The position numbers and the translations under genes were made by a program. A model generated the notes under the pieces. It saw nothing but the letters and a program-made list of their open reading frames with translations, did not search any database and was not told the DNA's origin. DNA of 47,075 nucleotides from Melioribacteraceae bacterium (GTDB lineage Bacteria > Bacteroidota > Ignavibacteria > Ignavibacteriales > Melioribacteraceae), in the NCBI GenBank assembly GCA_022181065.1, contig BQMY01000101.1:1-47075 (forward strand), in the 5' to 3' direction. Of this stretch, positions 36,092-45,348 are shown piece after piece (the stretch's first letter is position 1; every line of letters starts with the position of its first letter).

Positions 36092-37228
36092 TTAGAATTT
36101 TTTTCCAATATACTGCTCCGCTTTTTCATGGGAGTTTTTGTACTCCCTCATATCCAGTACTTCTTCATAATATTTAAGTGCCTTTTCTCTGGAGCCGATC
36201 CTGTCTTCAATATTTCCTGAATGCAGGGTGGAGTTAATGAAAAATCCGGTTTCCTCATCGCGATCGATTTCAAGGCTGATTGATAAATTACGACATTCTT
36301 CAAAGTAGCTTTTTGCTTCTTTATACTCTGCTTTTCTGTAATGTTTCATACCGATGTAGTAAAGGGCTTCACGTTTTATCCAGGATGAATATCCAGGCAT
36401 GCCGGAATCACATTTTGCGATGATATCCTCAAATACAACTGATGCCTGATTATAATTTCCCGCTTTTACATAAATCCTTCCGTAATATCTTTGAAACGCG
36501 GGATTGTCAGGGAAATCATTCACGAGTTGTTTGGCGAAAATCATTGCTTCCGCCGGTCGCTCCTCAAAGTTCAACAGGAGGGTAGTCAGTGTGTATCGTG
36601 CCTCGAATTTGGAATATTTTCCTTCTCTCGCTGCAAGCTTGAGCTGTTCAATCCCCTTTTCCTTATCTCCTTCCGGGAAGAAGATCATAAATGGTTCAAC
36701 AATTGGAAAGTGTTCCGGAATTGCTGCTGCGTAGTAATTGTAGATTCCGAAACCAAGCTGGACATCTTTGTTTGTTGGATCAACTTCATATGCTCTGTAA
36801 ACTAGTGGAAGCGCGTCTTTACCATCCATTGCCGCATCGAACCAGTTTTTCCTGAACGCGTACAATCTGCCACGGAATCCCAGAGCACCACCCTTAAAAA
36901 AAAGAGCGTCAAGATTATCAGGGTCTTCATCAAGTATCTCATCGCAATAATCAACAACTTCAGTTACCTGATCAATAAACGCCTCATCAAGTTGTGTATT
37001 ACTGAAATCGATTATGATTTTCCACCAGAGTATCATGGCTTCATAAAACTTCCCTGCCGGATGATCGGGGTATTCGGTTAAAACAGATTTGAAAGTTTCT
37101 TCAGCTTGCTCAAATTGTAATCCATAAATCTGATAAATACCTGAACTAACCAGTGAATCAAATCTGGCATCTTTCTGTGCTGATAGTACAGAAACAAGTA
37201 ATAGTAAAATCAGAATTATTTTTTTCAA
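36092..37228 (-). CDS. Exported TPR protein, unknown function
   Basis: The 378-residue protein has a signal peptide (1-17, KKIILILLLLVSVLSAQ). TPR-like helical pairs fill the rest, as in FEQAEETFKSVLTEYPDHPAG, AEYKEAKSYFEECRNL and SREKALKYYEEVLDMREY. The likely location is the periplasm. TPRs suggest binding to other proteins, but no partner is evident. It is alone on its strand, between the LPS genes and a repeat-rich gap. Confidence 0.82.
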   Translation of the reverse strand: MKKIILILLLLVSVLSAQKDARFDSLVSSGIYQIYGLQFEQAEETFKSVLTEYPDHPAGKFYEAMILWWKIIIDFSNTQLDEAFIDQVTEVVDYCDEILDEDPDNLDALFFKGGALGFRGRLYAFRKNWFDAAMDGKDALPLVYRAYEVDPTNKDVQLGFGIYNYYAAAIPEHFPIVEPFMIFFPEGDKEKGIEQLKLAAREGKYSKFEARYTLTTLLLNFEERPAEAMIFAKQLVNDFPDNPAFQRYYGRIYVKAGNYNQASVVFEDIIAKCDSGMPGYSSWIKREALYYIGMKHYRKAEYKEAKSYFEECRNLSISLEIDRDEETGFFINSTLHSGNIEDRIGSREKALKYYEEVLDMREYKNSHEKAEQYIGKKF

Positions 37229-37267
37229 TTTTTACCCTTAATGTGAATTGCTGATTACATAGCCAAG

Positions 37268-37590
37268 AATCAGACTTGTTGACAATTTATTAAAAATATT
37301 CCCGCTTTCGCGGGAATGACAGTAAAAATTAAGATGAAGGCAGGAAATATCGGTAAGTATTACGATATTTCATGACTATTCTAATATTTATCAGCCCGTT
37401 TTCACAGGCTGAGGTTGTTGAAAAACCTGGTAGTTGATTTTCAAGTCCCCCTTTGAAGGGGGAAATCACTCCGCCATAGGCGGATTTTGTGATGGGGGAT
37501 GACCAAAAGTCACGAAAAAAGTAAAAAATCATCCTCCGTATTTCGACTATCGTCGAAATCCACCTCCTTCAAAGGAGGACCTTGAAACAA
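37268..37590 (+). repeat. Composite MITE-like repeat element (copy C)
   Basis: Order of parts: left arm ATCAGACTTGTTGACAA (37269-37285); palindrome ATTCCC-N8-GGGAAT (37298-37317); module 1 with hairpins TCCCCCTT/AAGGGGGA (37446-37453/37456-37463) and ATCAC/GTGAT enclosing TCCGCC/GGCGGA (37465-37493); module 2 with hairpins TTTCGAC/GTCGAAA (37541-37547/37552-37558) and CCTCCTT/AAGGAGG (37563-37569/37572-37578). The same parts occur in the same order at 45395-45774. The right arm is not recognisable here. It fills most of the gap between the TPR gene and glyS. Confidence 0.75.
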
Positions 37591-37599
37591 AAACACCCA

Positions 37600-37631
37600 A
37601 TCAAAAATAATTAGCCCGTTTTTACGGGCTA
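37600..37631 (-). terminator. Terminator after glyS
   Basis: On the minus strand, TAGCCCGT and ACGGGCTA (plus coordinates 37624-37631 and 37612-37619) form an 8-bp stem with a 4-nt loop, followed by AATTATTTTT. It begins 4 bases after the glyS stop codon. Confidence 0.7.
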
Positions 37632-37635
37632 TAAA

Positions 37636-39114
37636 TTATCTCAACTTTTCGAGTAAATAGATCAACAGGTTATCAGCGTTTATACGTTCCTGATTCATCG
37701 AATCACGTTCGCGAACAGTTACAGTGTTATCTTCCAGAGACTGGGTGTCAACAGTGATGCAGAAAGGTGTACCTGCTTCGTCCATTCTGCGATAACGTCT
37801 TCCAACCGCGCCTTTATCATCGAAAAATACACGCAGATAAGGACGCAGATCGGCTTCTATTTTTCTCGCAAGTTCGGGCATTCCATCTTTATTAACAAGG
37901 GGGAAAATCGCTGCTTTGATTGGAGCCAGTTTCGGATGAAGCCCCAATACGGTTCTCGTTTCTCCCTTTACTTCTTCTTCACGATATGCGTCCACCAGAA
38001 ACGCCATAAATGAACGACTAGCGCCCGCCGAAGTTTCTATAATAAACGGAACGAACTTTTCTTTAGATTCTTCATCAAAATATTTCTGTGATTTACCGGA
38101 ATATTCCTGATGACGACCCAGATCAAAATCGGTTCGGTTATGAATACCTTCAATCTCGCCCCAGCCAAAAGGAAACTCATATTCGATATCAACTGCTTCT
38201 TTAGCGTAATGAGCAAGTTTGTCAGCCGGGTGGTCATGATATCTTAGTTTTTCAGGAGTCATTCCAAGATTATTATACCATTCAAGGCGCAATTCTTTCC
38301 AGTGATCATACCATTTTTTGTCGTCTTCGGGTTTGACAAAAAACTGCATTTCCATCTGCTCGAATTCACGCGTACGGAAAAGAAAGTTTTTGGTATTTAT
38401 CTCATTCCTGAAAGCTTTACCAATCTGAGCGATACCAAAAGGAAGTTTTTGTCTGCTTGCGCCCTGAACATTCAGGAAGTTAACAAAAATCCCCTGCGCT
38501 GTTTCAGGACGGAGATATATAACATTTCCTTCCTTGTCAACAGGACCAAGAAAAGTTTTAAACATGAGGTTAAAACTTCTGGGAGGAGTAAATTCACCTT
38601 TTGTTCCGCAGTTAGGGCAACTTAATTCTTTAAGCAATGCTTCTGAAACAACTTCATCTTCAAGGAGGGCTTCAAATTTTTCGCCGTTATCTTCAATATC
38701 GGCAGTGATTTTATCAATTTTTGTTTTGAGTTCCTCATTTTCCAGCAGAGCCATTACAGCTTTTTTACGCTTCTTATCGTTGATCTGCTCGCCAAGTGTA
38801 TCGAGGCGGTAACGCGCTTTACACTGTTTACAGTCAATCATCGGGTCGGTGAAGTTTTCAACGTGACCTGAAGCCTGCCAAACACGAGGGTGCATAAGGA
38901 TGGATGCGTCAAGACCTTCAACATCTTCACGGTAAGTCATGAACTTCCACCACTCTTCTTTAATATTTTTGAGGAGTTCAACTCCTAACGGACCGTAATC
39001 CCAGCAGCCGTTCAAGCCGCCGTATATTTCACTTGACTGAAATACAAAACCTTTTCTTTTCGCTAGTGATACTACTTTTTCAACTGTATCATTTTTCTTT
39101 TTCGGGGTACTGAT
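37636..39114 (-). CDS. glyS: Glycyl-tRNA synthetase (homodimer type), atypical start
   Basis: Charges tRNA-Gly. Class II motifs are visible: FRNEI (motif 2 region), RPETAQGIF and the C-terminal GASRSFMAFL. Two zinc knuckles, CKQCKARY and CPNCGTKG, fit the Thermus/Bacteroidetes type. The frame opens only with TTG at 39015 by standard rules, but that would delete the conserved N-terminus. Upstream codons in the same frame read STPKKKNDTVEKVVSLAKRK and GFVFQSSEIYGG, as the family expects. No ATG, GTG or TTG lies there; an ATC at 39114-39112 stands 8 nt after GGAGG, and a TGA in frame at 39120-39118 blocks the ATG at 39129. I extend the gene to the ATC (492 residues). Either ATC initiates or a base is misread. 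Confidence 0.9.
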   Translation of the reverse strand: MSTPKKKNDTVEKVVSLAKRKGFVFQSSEIYGGLNGCWDYGPLGVELLKNIKEEWWKFMTYREDVEGLDASILMHPRVWQASGHVENFTDPMIDCKQCKARYRLDTLGEQINDKKRKKAVMALLENEELKTKIDKITADIEDNGEKFEALLEDEVVSEALLKELSCPNCGTKGEFTPPRSFNLMFKTFLGPVDKEGNVIYLRPETAQGIFVNFLNVQGASRQKLPFGIAQIGKAFRNEINTKNFLFRTREFEQMEMQFFVKPEDDKKWYDHWKELRLEWYNNLGMTPEKLRYHDHPADKLAHYAKEAVDIEYEFPFGWGEIEGIHNRTDFDLGRHQEYSGKSQKYFDEESKEKFVPFIIETSAGASRSFMAFLVDAYREEEVKGETRTVLGLHPKLAPIKAAIFPLVNKDGMPELARKIEADLRPYLRVFFDDKGAVGRRYRRMDEAGTPFCITVDTQSLEDNTVTVRERDSMNQERINADNLLIYLLEKLR

Positions 39115-39187
39115 AGTTCAATCCTCCATGATTTTACATAAATGGCAAATATAATAAATTGGAATTATATCACGGAAACTAATTTTC

Positions 39188-40489
39188 CTAATCCTTGTCA
39201 ACTGATCTGGCAAAAATATGATCTACATTTTTTAACATCTTGTCATAATCAAATACTTCTTCTATTTCTTCTTTAGGGAGATATTTTAAGACTTCATCAT
39301 CCGCAAGGAGTTCGTCTTTGAGGTTTTTCTCCTTGTTCGCCCATACTTCCATAGCGTTTCTCTGAACAAATTTGTAAGCGTCTTCACGCGAAATACCGGA
39401 GTTAACTAGTTTAAGGAGAATAGTTTGTGAGAATACAAGTCCGCGAGTTATTTCCATGTTGCGGATCATATTTTCGGGATAAATGATTAGATTATCTACA
39501 AGTTTGATCATCAGGTCGAGAGCATAGTAAGTGATTATGCAGCTATCGGGCACAATTACTCTCTCAACGGATGAGTGTGAAATATCGCGTTCGTGCCACA
39601 AGGCTACGTTTTCCATAGCTGCCATTGCATTCCCACGCAACAATCGGGCTATACCCGTAACTCTTTCACTAACGATAGGGTTGCGTTTGTGAGGCATCGC
39701 GGACGAACCTTTCTGACCTTTTGAGAAGAACTCCTCAGCTTCAAGTACCTCTGTACGCTGCAGATGTCTTATCTCAACTGAAATCTTCTCGAGAGAAGCA
39801 CCGATTATCGCGAGAGTTGATAAAAACTCCGCGTGTCGGTCTCGTTGAATCACCTGAGTAGAAACTGAAGCAGGGGAGAGTCCCATTTTTTCACAAACAT
39901 ATTCTTCCACTTCAGGTGAGAGGTGTTCAAAAGTACCAACCGCGCCTGAAATCTGACCAACGCTTATTCTTTCGAGAGCGCCCTCAAGGCGTTCGATATT
40001 ACGTTTATTTTCCTCGTACCAGAGTGCGAACTTAAGTCCCATTGAAGTTGGCTCAGCATGAATACCGTGACTTCTTCCTACGCAGATTGTACGTTTATGC
40101 TCAACAGCACGTTTTTTAAGAATATCCTTAAACTGCTTTAGTTGAGTAAGGATAATTTCACCGGCGGTTTTCATCTGGTAGCTGAGGGTTGTATCAAGGA
40201 TATCGCTGGAGGTCATTCCGTAATGTATATGCCTTGATTCCGCTCCAACATACTCCGCGATATTTGTAAGGAAGGCGATAACATCGTGTTTGGTGGTTTC
40301 TTCAATTTCGAGAACGCGTTTTACGTCAAAGTTTGCTTTTTCCCTGATAACATCAACATCCGCCATGGGGATATCACCCATTTTAGCTCTCGCTTCACAG
40401 GCATAAATCTCAATATCGAGCCATGTTTGATATTTAAACTTATCTTCAAAAATATAACCTATTTCAGGTTTTGTATATCTGGTAATCAT
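39188..40489 (-). CDS. purB: Adenylosuccinate lyase
   Basis: Acts twice in purine synthesis, releasing fumarate from SAICAR and adenylosuccinate. The 433-residue protein has the fumarase-superfamily signature GSSAMPHKRNP near 262-272, the catalytic-serine loop, and His in SHGIHAEPTSMG near 139-150. Length is normal. Its start overlaps the stop of the HtrA gene by four bases (ATGA), so it is translationally linked to an otherwise unrelated protease. Confidence 0.96.
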   Translation of the reverse strand: MITRYTKPEIGYIFEDKFKYQTWLDIEIYACEARAKMGDIPMADVDVIREKANFDVKRVLEIEETTKHDVIAFLTNIAEYVGAESRHIHYGMTSSDILDTTLSYQMKTAGEIILTQLKQFKDILKKRAVEHKRTICVGRSHGIHAEPTSMGLKFALWYEENKRNIERLEGALERISVGQISGAVGTFEHLSPEVEEYVCEKMGLSPASVSTQVIQRDRHAEFLSTLAIIGASLEKISVEIRHLQRTEVLEAEEFFSKGQKGSSAMPHKRNPIVSERVTGIARLLRGNAMAAMENVALWHERDISHSSVERVIVPDSCIITYYALDLMIKLVDNLIIYPENMIRNMEITRGLVFSQTILLKLVNSGISREDAYKFVQRNAMEVWANKEKNLKDELLADDEVLKYLPKEEIEEVFDYDKMLKNVDHIFARSVDKD

Positions 40490-41679
40490 AATTTTTCCAA
40501 TTCCATCTCTTTAGTTAATGTATCGCCGTTTCTGAATACGGTTAATTCGATATTATCACCGGTTCTGAAATCCTGCAGAACACCAATGAGTGTTTCATCA
40601 TCGTTGATGACATATTTTTCAACTTTTAGAATTACATCGCCTACTTCAAGCCCTGCTTTATCAGCCGGAGAATCATTCCCGATATAGGTAACAATAACAC
40701 CGTGTGTATTTGGTAAACCGTAATACCGGGCAATTTCTTCATCAATAGATTGTATGCGCAAACCTGTCCAGAAATCGCGGGTTACTGAACCGTTCTGTTT
40801 AAGTTCATCAATTATCGATTTAACTTTGTTGATTGGTATCGCGAATCCAACCCCAACGTTGCCTGAAGAACCTTGTGCTGTGTAAATAAGTGTATTCATG
40901 CCTATCAGTTCACCGATTGCGTTAACGAGAGGTCCGCCGCTGTTTCCGCCATTGATCGCCGCGTCTGTCTGAATCATGGACAGGTAATACCTTTCATTTA
41001 CTTCACCCAGATTCATCCCGAGAGCACTGACCACGCCGACAGTTACTGTAGGTTTGTCATTAAGTGAGAATAACCCAAAGGGGTTACCAAGCGCGATTAC
41101 CCACTCACCAATTAAAATATCATCTGATTTACCAAGTTTTATGTAAGGTAAATCTTCAGCTTCAATTTTTAACAGACATATATCAGAAACCGGATCGGTG
41201 CCAACAAGTCTGGCATCGTATCTTGTTCCATCGGTCATGGTGACAATAATTTTAGTAGCGTTACCCGCAACATGATCGTTGGTTATTATATATCCATCGG
41301 GTGAAATAATGGAGCCTGAACCAAGTCCTTTAACTTTGCGGTTGTACACCCGATCACCAAAAAATCGTCTGAAAAACGGATCATTACTTAAAGGATCACG
41401 ATATTGTCTTATTTCTGTTACATTTATACCTACAACCGCAGGGGAAACGTTGGAGACCGTGCGTGTGATTACGTTGCTCCTTGAGCCGAAAATTTCATCA
41501 TTCGCGCTCTCTCTGGTATTTACAACCTTATAGTCATTTTTTTGTTCGGTAAAATCAACTACGTCACCTCCGGTTACCTGAGCCGAGACATCTTCTGATT
41601 TACTCAGATAGATAAAAATTCCGGACATCACGAGCATAGTAAATAAAGAGGAGATGAATGCCGTTCTAAGTTCTTTCAT
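40486..41679 (-). CDS. HtrA/DegQ-like serine protease with one PDZ domain
   Basis: A periplasmic quality-control protease of 397 residues anchored by an N-terminal helix (about 7-25). The trypsin-like domain has His136 (NDHVAGN), Asp166 (SDICLLK) and Ser247 (GGNSGGPL). A single PDZ domain covers about 300-395 (VIVTYIGNDSPADKAGLEVG). It is closer to DegS in layout (anchor, one PDZ) than to two-PDZ DegP, though DegS function is not implied. It overlaps plsY by 14 bp and purB by 4 bp, so plsY-htrA-purB is one operon. Confidence 0.93.
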   Translation of the reverse strand: MKELRTAFISSLFTMLVMSGIFIYLSKSEDVSAQVTGGDVVDFTEQKNDYKVVNTRESANDEIFGSRSNVITRTVSNVSPAVVGINVTEIRQYRDPLSNDPFFRRFFGDRVYNRKVKGLGSGSIISPDGYIITNDHVAGNATKIIVTMTDGTRYDARLVGTDPVSDICLLKIEAEDLPYIKLGKSDDILIGEWVIALGNPFGLFSLNDKPTVTVGVVSALGMNLGEVNERYYLSMIQTDAAINGGNSGGPLVNAIGELIGMNTLIYTAQGSSGNVGVGFAIPINKVKSIIDELKQNGSVTRDFWTGLRIQSIDEEIARYYGLPNTHGVIVTYIGNDSPADKAGLEVGDVILKVEKYVINDDETLIGVLQDFRTGDNIELTVFRNGDTLTKEMELEKL

Positions 41680-42313
41680 TTAAATCCTCAACTTTTGTTC
41701 TTTTATTCAATTTCAGCCAGTCCAGTATCGGACCAATATGTTTTACAATCACAATCAGCATTAAGATTCCGAAAAAAATTCCGAACAGCGTTTCATCCTG
41801 CGATGATGGAGATGTATATTTGTTAAGTATATCGGCTGATGTGTATGCCAGGATACCGGTAAGAAATGTTGCTGTTATATTCCCGAAATGAATACTTTTT
41901 TTGAAAATGTAACCGATAACCCAGAATATTCCCCATAAAAGCAAAATGAGCGGGGAAAAAATGGCGGTACTTCCGGCAGCGGATGCTAATCCTCGTCCAC
42001 CTCTGAATCCAAGCCATGGATTAAAGCAATGACCGAGAACTACAGCATTCATGCTTATAGCAGAAAAAATGAAATTTTCTTCAAACAAAAGAGATGTAAT
42101 AAAAACCGCGGTTAACCCTTTCAGGAAATCGACTATAAAAACAATCACACCAATCATTTTTGAACCGGAAACTTCGTAGCTGTTCATCGCCCCAACGTTA
42201 CCTGAACCTTCTTTTGTGATATCCATATTTCTGGCTTTTTTCATTACAAGCCAGGCTGTTGGGATTGTACCCAGCAAAAATGAATACAAAAAGATAATTA
42301 TATATTCTACCAT
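41666..42313 (-). CDS. plsY: Glycerol-3-phosphate acyltransferase PlsY
   Basis: Acylates glycerol-3-phosphate from acyl-phosphate, the first step of phospholipid synthesis. The 215-residue protein has several membrane helices and three conserved motifs: GTIPTAWLV near 15-23, GSGNVGAMNSYEVSG near 36-50 and GHCFNPWLGFRGGRGLA. I start at the ATG for MVEYIIIF because the longer frame opens only with a TTG. The gene's last 14 bases overlap the HtrA start. Confidence 0.93.
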   Translation of the reverse strand: MVEYIIIFLYSFLLGTIPTAWLVMKKARNMDITKEGSGNVGAMNSYEVSGSKMIGVIVFIVDFLKGLTAVFITSLLFEENFIFSAISMNAVVLGHCFNPWLGFRGGRGLASAAGSTAIFSPLILLLWGIFWVIGYIFKKSIHFGNITATFLTGILAYTSADILNKYTSPSSQDETLFGIFFGILMLIVIVKHIGPILDWLKLNKRTKVEDLNERT

Positions 42314-42387
42314 GAAAAATTCCGTGAAATGCAAAATAATAAATTAAGAAAAATTCTCTTAAAAGGGGATTGGGAGTTGATGTAAAA

Positions 42388-42588
42388 CTAATTTTGTGAA
42401 AAATCTACAATACCTTTTCGAAGGTTATGATTTTCCTTCTTGAGATTTTTCACCTCTTTTTCCAATAATTCTATTCTTTCATTTAGCCGCTTATTCTCCG
42501 AAATAATTAATGCTCCGTACTGGATGATTTTTTCATTCAGTTTTGTAAGCTGACTTATTAACTCAGCCGGGGATGTAGTATCAGCCAT
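42388..42588 (-). CDS. Small coiled-coil protein (ZapB-like appearance)
   Basis: A 66-residue protein almost entirely predicted as one coiled coil: leucines repeat through QLTKLNEKIIQYG and RIELLEKEVKNLKKENHNL. GGAA precedes the ATG. The size and heptad pattern resemble the cell-division factor ZapB and other short coiled coils, but shape similarity is weak evidence. It is 75 bp before plsY on the same strand and divergent from the phosphorylase gene. Confidence 0.7.
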   Translation of the reverse strand: MADTTSPAELISQLTKLNEKIIQYGALIISENKRLNERIELLEKEVKNLKKENHNLRKGIVDFSQN

Positions 42589-42783
42589 ATCAGTTCCGTT
42601 TTACGGATTTAACAATTATAAAATTAATTTTGTTCTTAAAAATAAACATTGATTTGAAAAGATGTAACACAATGGTATTAATTCTTTAATAATTCTCTCT
42701 TCCTCAAAGTTATCATATATTTGTAAATAATGGAGATTACATTATTTTAAATTGAATTTACAGAAAAAATTCTATCGGAGTTT

Positions 42784-45348
42784 ATGATGGTTAATTTCAT
42801 TGGTACATTCAGCGTGATACCTTCTCTTCCCAAAAAGTTGGAGACACTGCGTGAGATAGCATATAATCTGTATTGGACCTGGAATCATGACGCAAGAGAA
42901 CTATTCAGAAGAATGGATGGTCAGCTTTGGGAGGATACCAATCATAATCCGGTGCTGCTTCTCGGCAGGATAAGTCAGGATCGTCTGGGAGAACTGGAAA
43001 ATGACTACGGCTTCATTTCACACCTTAACCGTGTTTATGTTCAGCTCAATGTTTATCTGCAGGAAAAAACATGGTACTCCAAAAAATATGGAGATAACCA
43101 GGAGACTAATATCGCGTATTTTTCCGCTGAATTTGGTTTAACGGAATGTTTACAGATATACAGCGGTGGACTCGGGATTTTATCCGGCGATCATGTAAAA
43201 TCAGCGAGTGATCTGGGATTACCATTTGTGGCAGTGGGTTTGTGCTATAAGGAAGGTTATTTTCAGCAGTATCTTGCCTCCGACGGGTGGCAGCAGGAAA
43301 AATATACGCTTACCGACTTTTATAATCAGCCGATGGAACTCGTGACCGATGATACAGGAAGACCAATCAAAATTACGCTGGATTTTCCGGGTCGTGTAGT
43401 ATTTGTGCAGGTATGGCGAATTCTTGTAGGGAGAGTAACATTATACTTGCTTGATACGAATGTAGCTGAAAATAGTGATGGCGACAAGAAAATTACCCGC
43501 GCTCTTTATGGGGGTAACATGGAGACGAGAATCCAGCAAGAAATTTTGTTAGGTATTGGAGGAATAAGGGCACTCCACGCCCTGGGAATTAAGCCAAAAG
43601 TGTGTCATATGAACGAAGGGCATTCAGCATTTCTTGGATTGGAGCGAATCCGGTATCTGATGCAGTATGAAAAATTAAGCTACGAAGAAGCCAAGACCAT
43701 TAACTTTTACTCCAATATTTTTACCACACATACGCCTGTTCCCGCCGGGATTGACGTTTTTTCGAACGATCTTGTTGAAAAATATTTCGGCAAATATTAT
43801 CGGGAAGAGCTGAAAATAAGTGATACCGAATTCTATAAACTCGGCACTATTATCAGAGATGAAGAACCCGCGAATTTCAATATGGCTCATCTCGCTATGA
43901 ATACTGCCGGCTTTGTAAACGGAGTTAGTAAACTGCATGGTGAAGTTTCAAAAAAGCTTTGGGTTGATGGCTTTAAAAATATTCCATTTGATGAAATTCC
44001 TATAGATTATGTCACGAATGGCATTCATACACATTCACACATCTCAAATGAGATGCAGGATTTACTTTTGCGCTATCTTGGCGATAAAATCATCCAGGAC
44101 CCTTCAGACATAAGAGCATGGAGCCGCATAGATGAGATCCCTGATGAAGAATTGTGGCGAACCCATGAAAGAAGACGCGAAAGACTGGTTGCTTTTGCGA
44201 GACGCAGATTACGCAATCAAATAGAAAACAGAGGTGGATCGCCTTCCGATATTGAAGCGGCAAAAGAAGTTCTGAATGCATCCGCGCTTACAATCGGTTT
44301 TGCCCGACGCTTTGCGACGTACAAACGCGCCAACCTGATATTCAAAGATCTGGAAAGACTGGTGGATTTAATGATGAATCCCGAGATGCCTTTGCAGCTT
44401 ATTATCGCAGGGAAAGCACATCCCCGTGACGAAGAAGGGAAAAAGCTCATTCAGGAAATATACAGCATCGCTCAGGAAGAAAACATGCGCAAGCGAATTG
44501 TTTTTCTCGAAAATTACGATATGAATATTGCGCGCTACATGGTTGAAGGCTGCGATGTATGGCTGAATAACCCGCGAAGACCACTTGAAGCATCAGGTAC
44601 TTCCGGTATGAAAATTATAGCTAACGGAGGCTTAAATTTCAGTGTGCTCGATGGCTGGTGGGATGAAGGTTACGACAGGTACGCCGGGTGGAGGATAGGA
44701 AGTGGTGAAGAGTATGAGGACTCTGATTATCAGGATGAAATTGAAGCACGACAAATCTATGAAACTCTCGAAAAAGAGATAATCCCCCGATTTTATCAAC
44801 GAGGTGAAGATAAACTTCCTCGCGGCTGGATTGAGATGATGAAGGCCTCCATGATCAAACTGGGACCTGAGTTTAATACTAATCGCATGGTGCAGGAATA
44901 CACCGATAAATTTTATATTCCATCATATTCAAAACGGAAATATTTATCTTTGGATAATTATAAGGATGGAAAAGAATTAGCCTTGTGGAAAATAAAAATA
45001 TTCAAGAACTGGAGTGAAATAAAATTTTTGGATATTGCTTCCGAGACCAAACAATCGGAAGTTAAAGTTGGTGCTGAATTTAGTATTAAGGCAAAATTGC
45101 GTCTTGGTGGACTTTCACCGGAAGATGTCGATGTTCAAATCTATTACGGTAAGGCAGATGACAAAAACAAAGCTCACTCCAATGAATTTATTACGATGGA
45201 GCTTCAGGGAAAAACCGCGGATATATTTGATTATATCGGGGTGATCGACTGTGAAAAAACCGGGAATTTTGGGTTTACCCTGAGAGTATTACCCAAACAT
45301 GAGATGATGATCAATCCATTTGAAATGGGATTGATAGCCTGGGCGTAA
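42784..45348 (+). CDS. glgP: Alpha-glucan (glycogen) phosphorylase
   Basis: Releases glucose-1-phosphate from glycogen or maltodextrins. The 854-residue protein belongs to GT35, in the shorter family typical of bacteria and archaea. Lys610 in EASGTSGMKIIANG is the PLP lysine. EFGLTECLQIYSGGLGILSG near 116-135, FTTHTPVPAG and the glycine-rich YGGNMETRIQQE are all family signatures. GGAG lies 3 bases before the first ATG, 6 before a second. The last 100 residues form an extra beta-rich domain beyond the core. No other glycogen gene is adjacent, and it is probably monocistronic. Confidence 0.94.
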   Translation: MMVNFIGTFSVIPSLPKKLETLREIAYNLYWTWNHDARELFRRMDGQLWEDTNHNPVLLLGRISQDRLGELENDYGFISHLNRVYVQLNVYLQEKTWYSKKYGDNQETNIAYFSAEFGLTECLQIYSGGLGILSGDHVKSASDLGLPFVAVGLCYKEGYFQQYLASDGWQQEKYTLTDFYNQPMELVTDDTGRPIKITLDFPGRVVFVQVWRILVGRVTLYLLDTNVAENSDGDKKITRALYGGNMETRIQQEILLGIGGIRALHALGIKPKVCHMNEGHSAFLGLERIRYLMQYEKLSYEEAKTINFYSNIFTTHTPVPAGIDVFSNDLVEKYFGKYYREELKISDTEFYKLGTIIRDEEPANFNMAHLAMNTAGFVNGVSKLHGEVSKKLWVDGFKNIPFDEIPIDYVTNGIHTHSHISNEMQDLLLRYLGDKIIQDPSDIRAWSRIDEIPDEELWRTHERRRERLVAFARRRLRNQIENRGGSPSDIEAAKEVLNASALTIGFARRFATYKRANLIFKDLERLVDLMMNPEMPLQLIIAGKAHPRDEEGKKLIQEIYSIAQEENMRKRIVFLENYDMNIARYMVEGCDVWLNNPRRPLEASGTSGMKIIANGGLNFSVLDGWWDEGYDRYAGWRIGSGEEYEDSDYQDEIEARQIYETLEKEIIPRFYQRGEDKLPRGWIEMMKASMIKLGPEFNTNRMVQEYTDKFYIPSYSKRKYLSLDNYKDGKELALWKIKIFKNWSEIKFLDIASETKQSEVKVGAEFSIKAKLRLGGLSPEDVDVQIYYGKADDKNKAHSNEFITMELQGKTADIFDYIGVIDCEKTGNFGFTLRVLPKHEMMINPFEMGLIAWA

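Larger units (their letters stand above)
37229..37635. other. 407-bp intergenic region occupied by repeat copy C
   Basis: Contains element copy C and the glyS terminator. Another weak hairpin, CAGCC/GGCTG at 37392-37411, lies between the palindrome and module 1. A minus-strand frame at 37329-37532 crosses two repeat modules and has no gene-like features. Confidence 0.75.

Noticed and set aside
37329-37532. 67-residue minus-strand open frame
   Set aside because: It crosses hairpin module 1 of repeat copy C and shows no gene-like composition or ribosome site.
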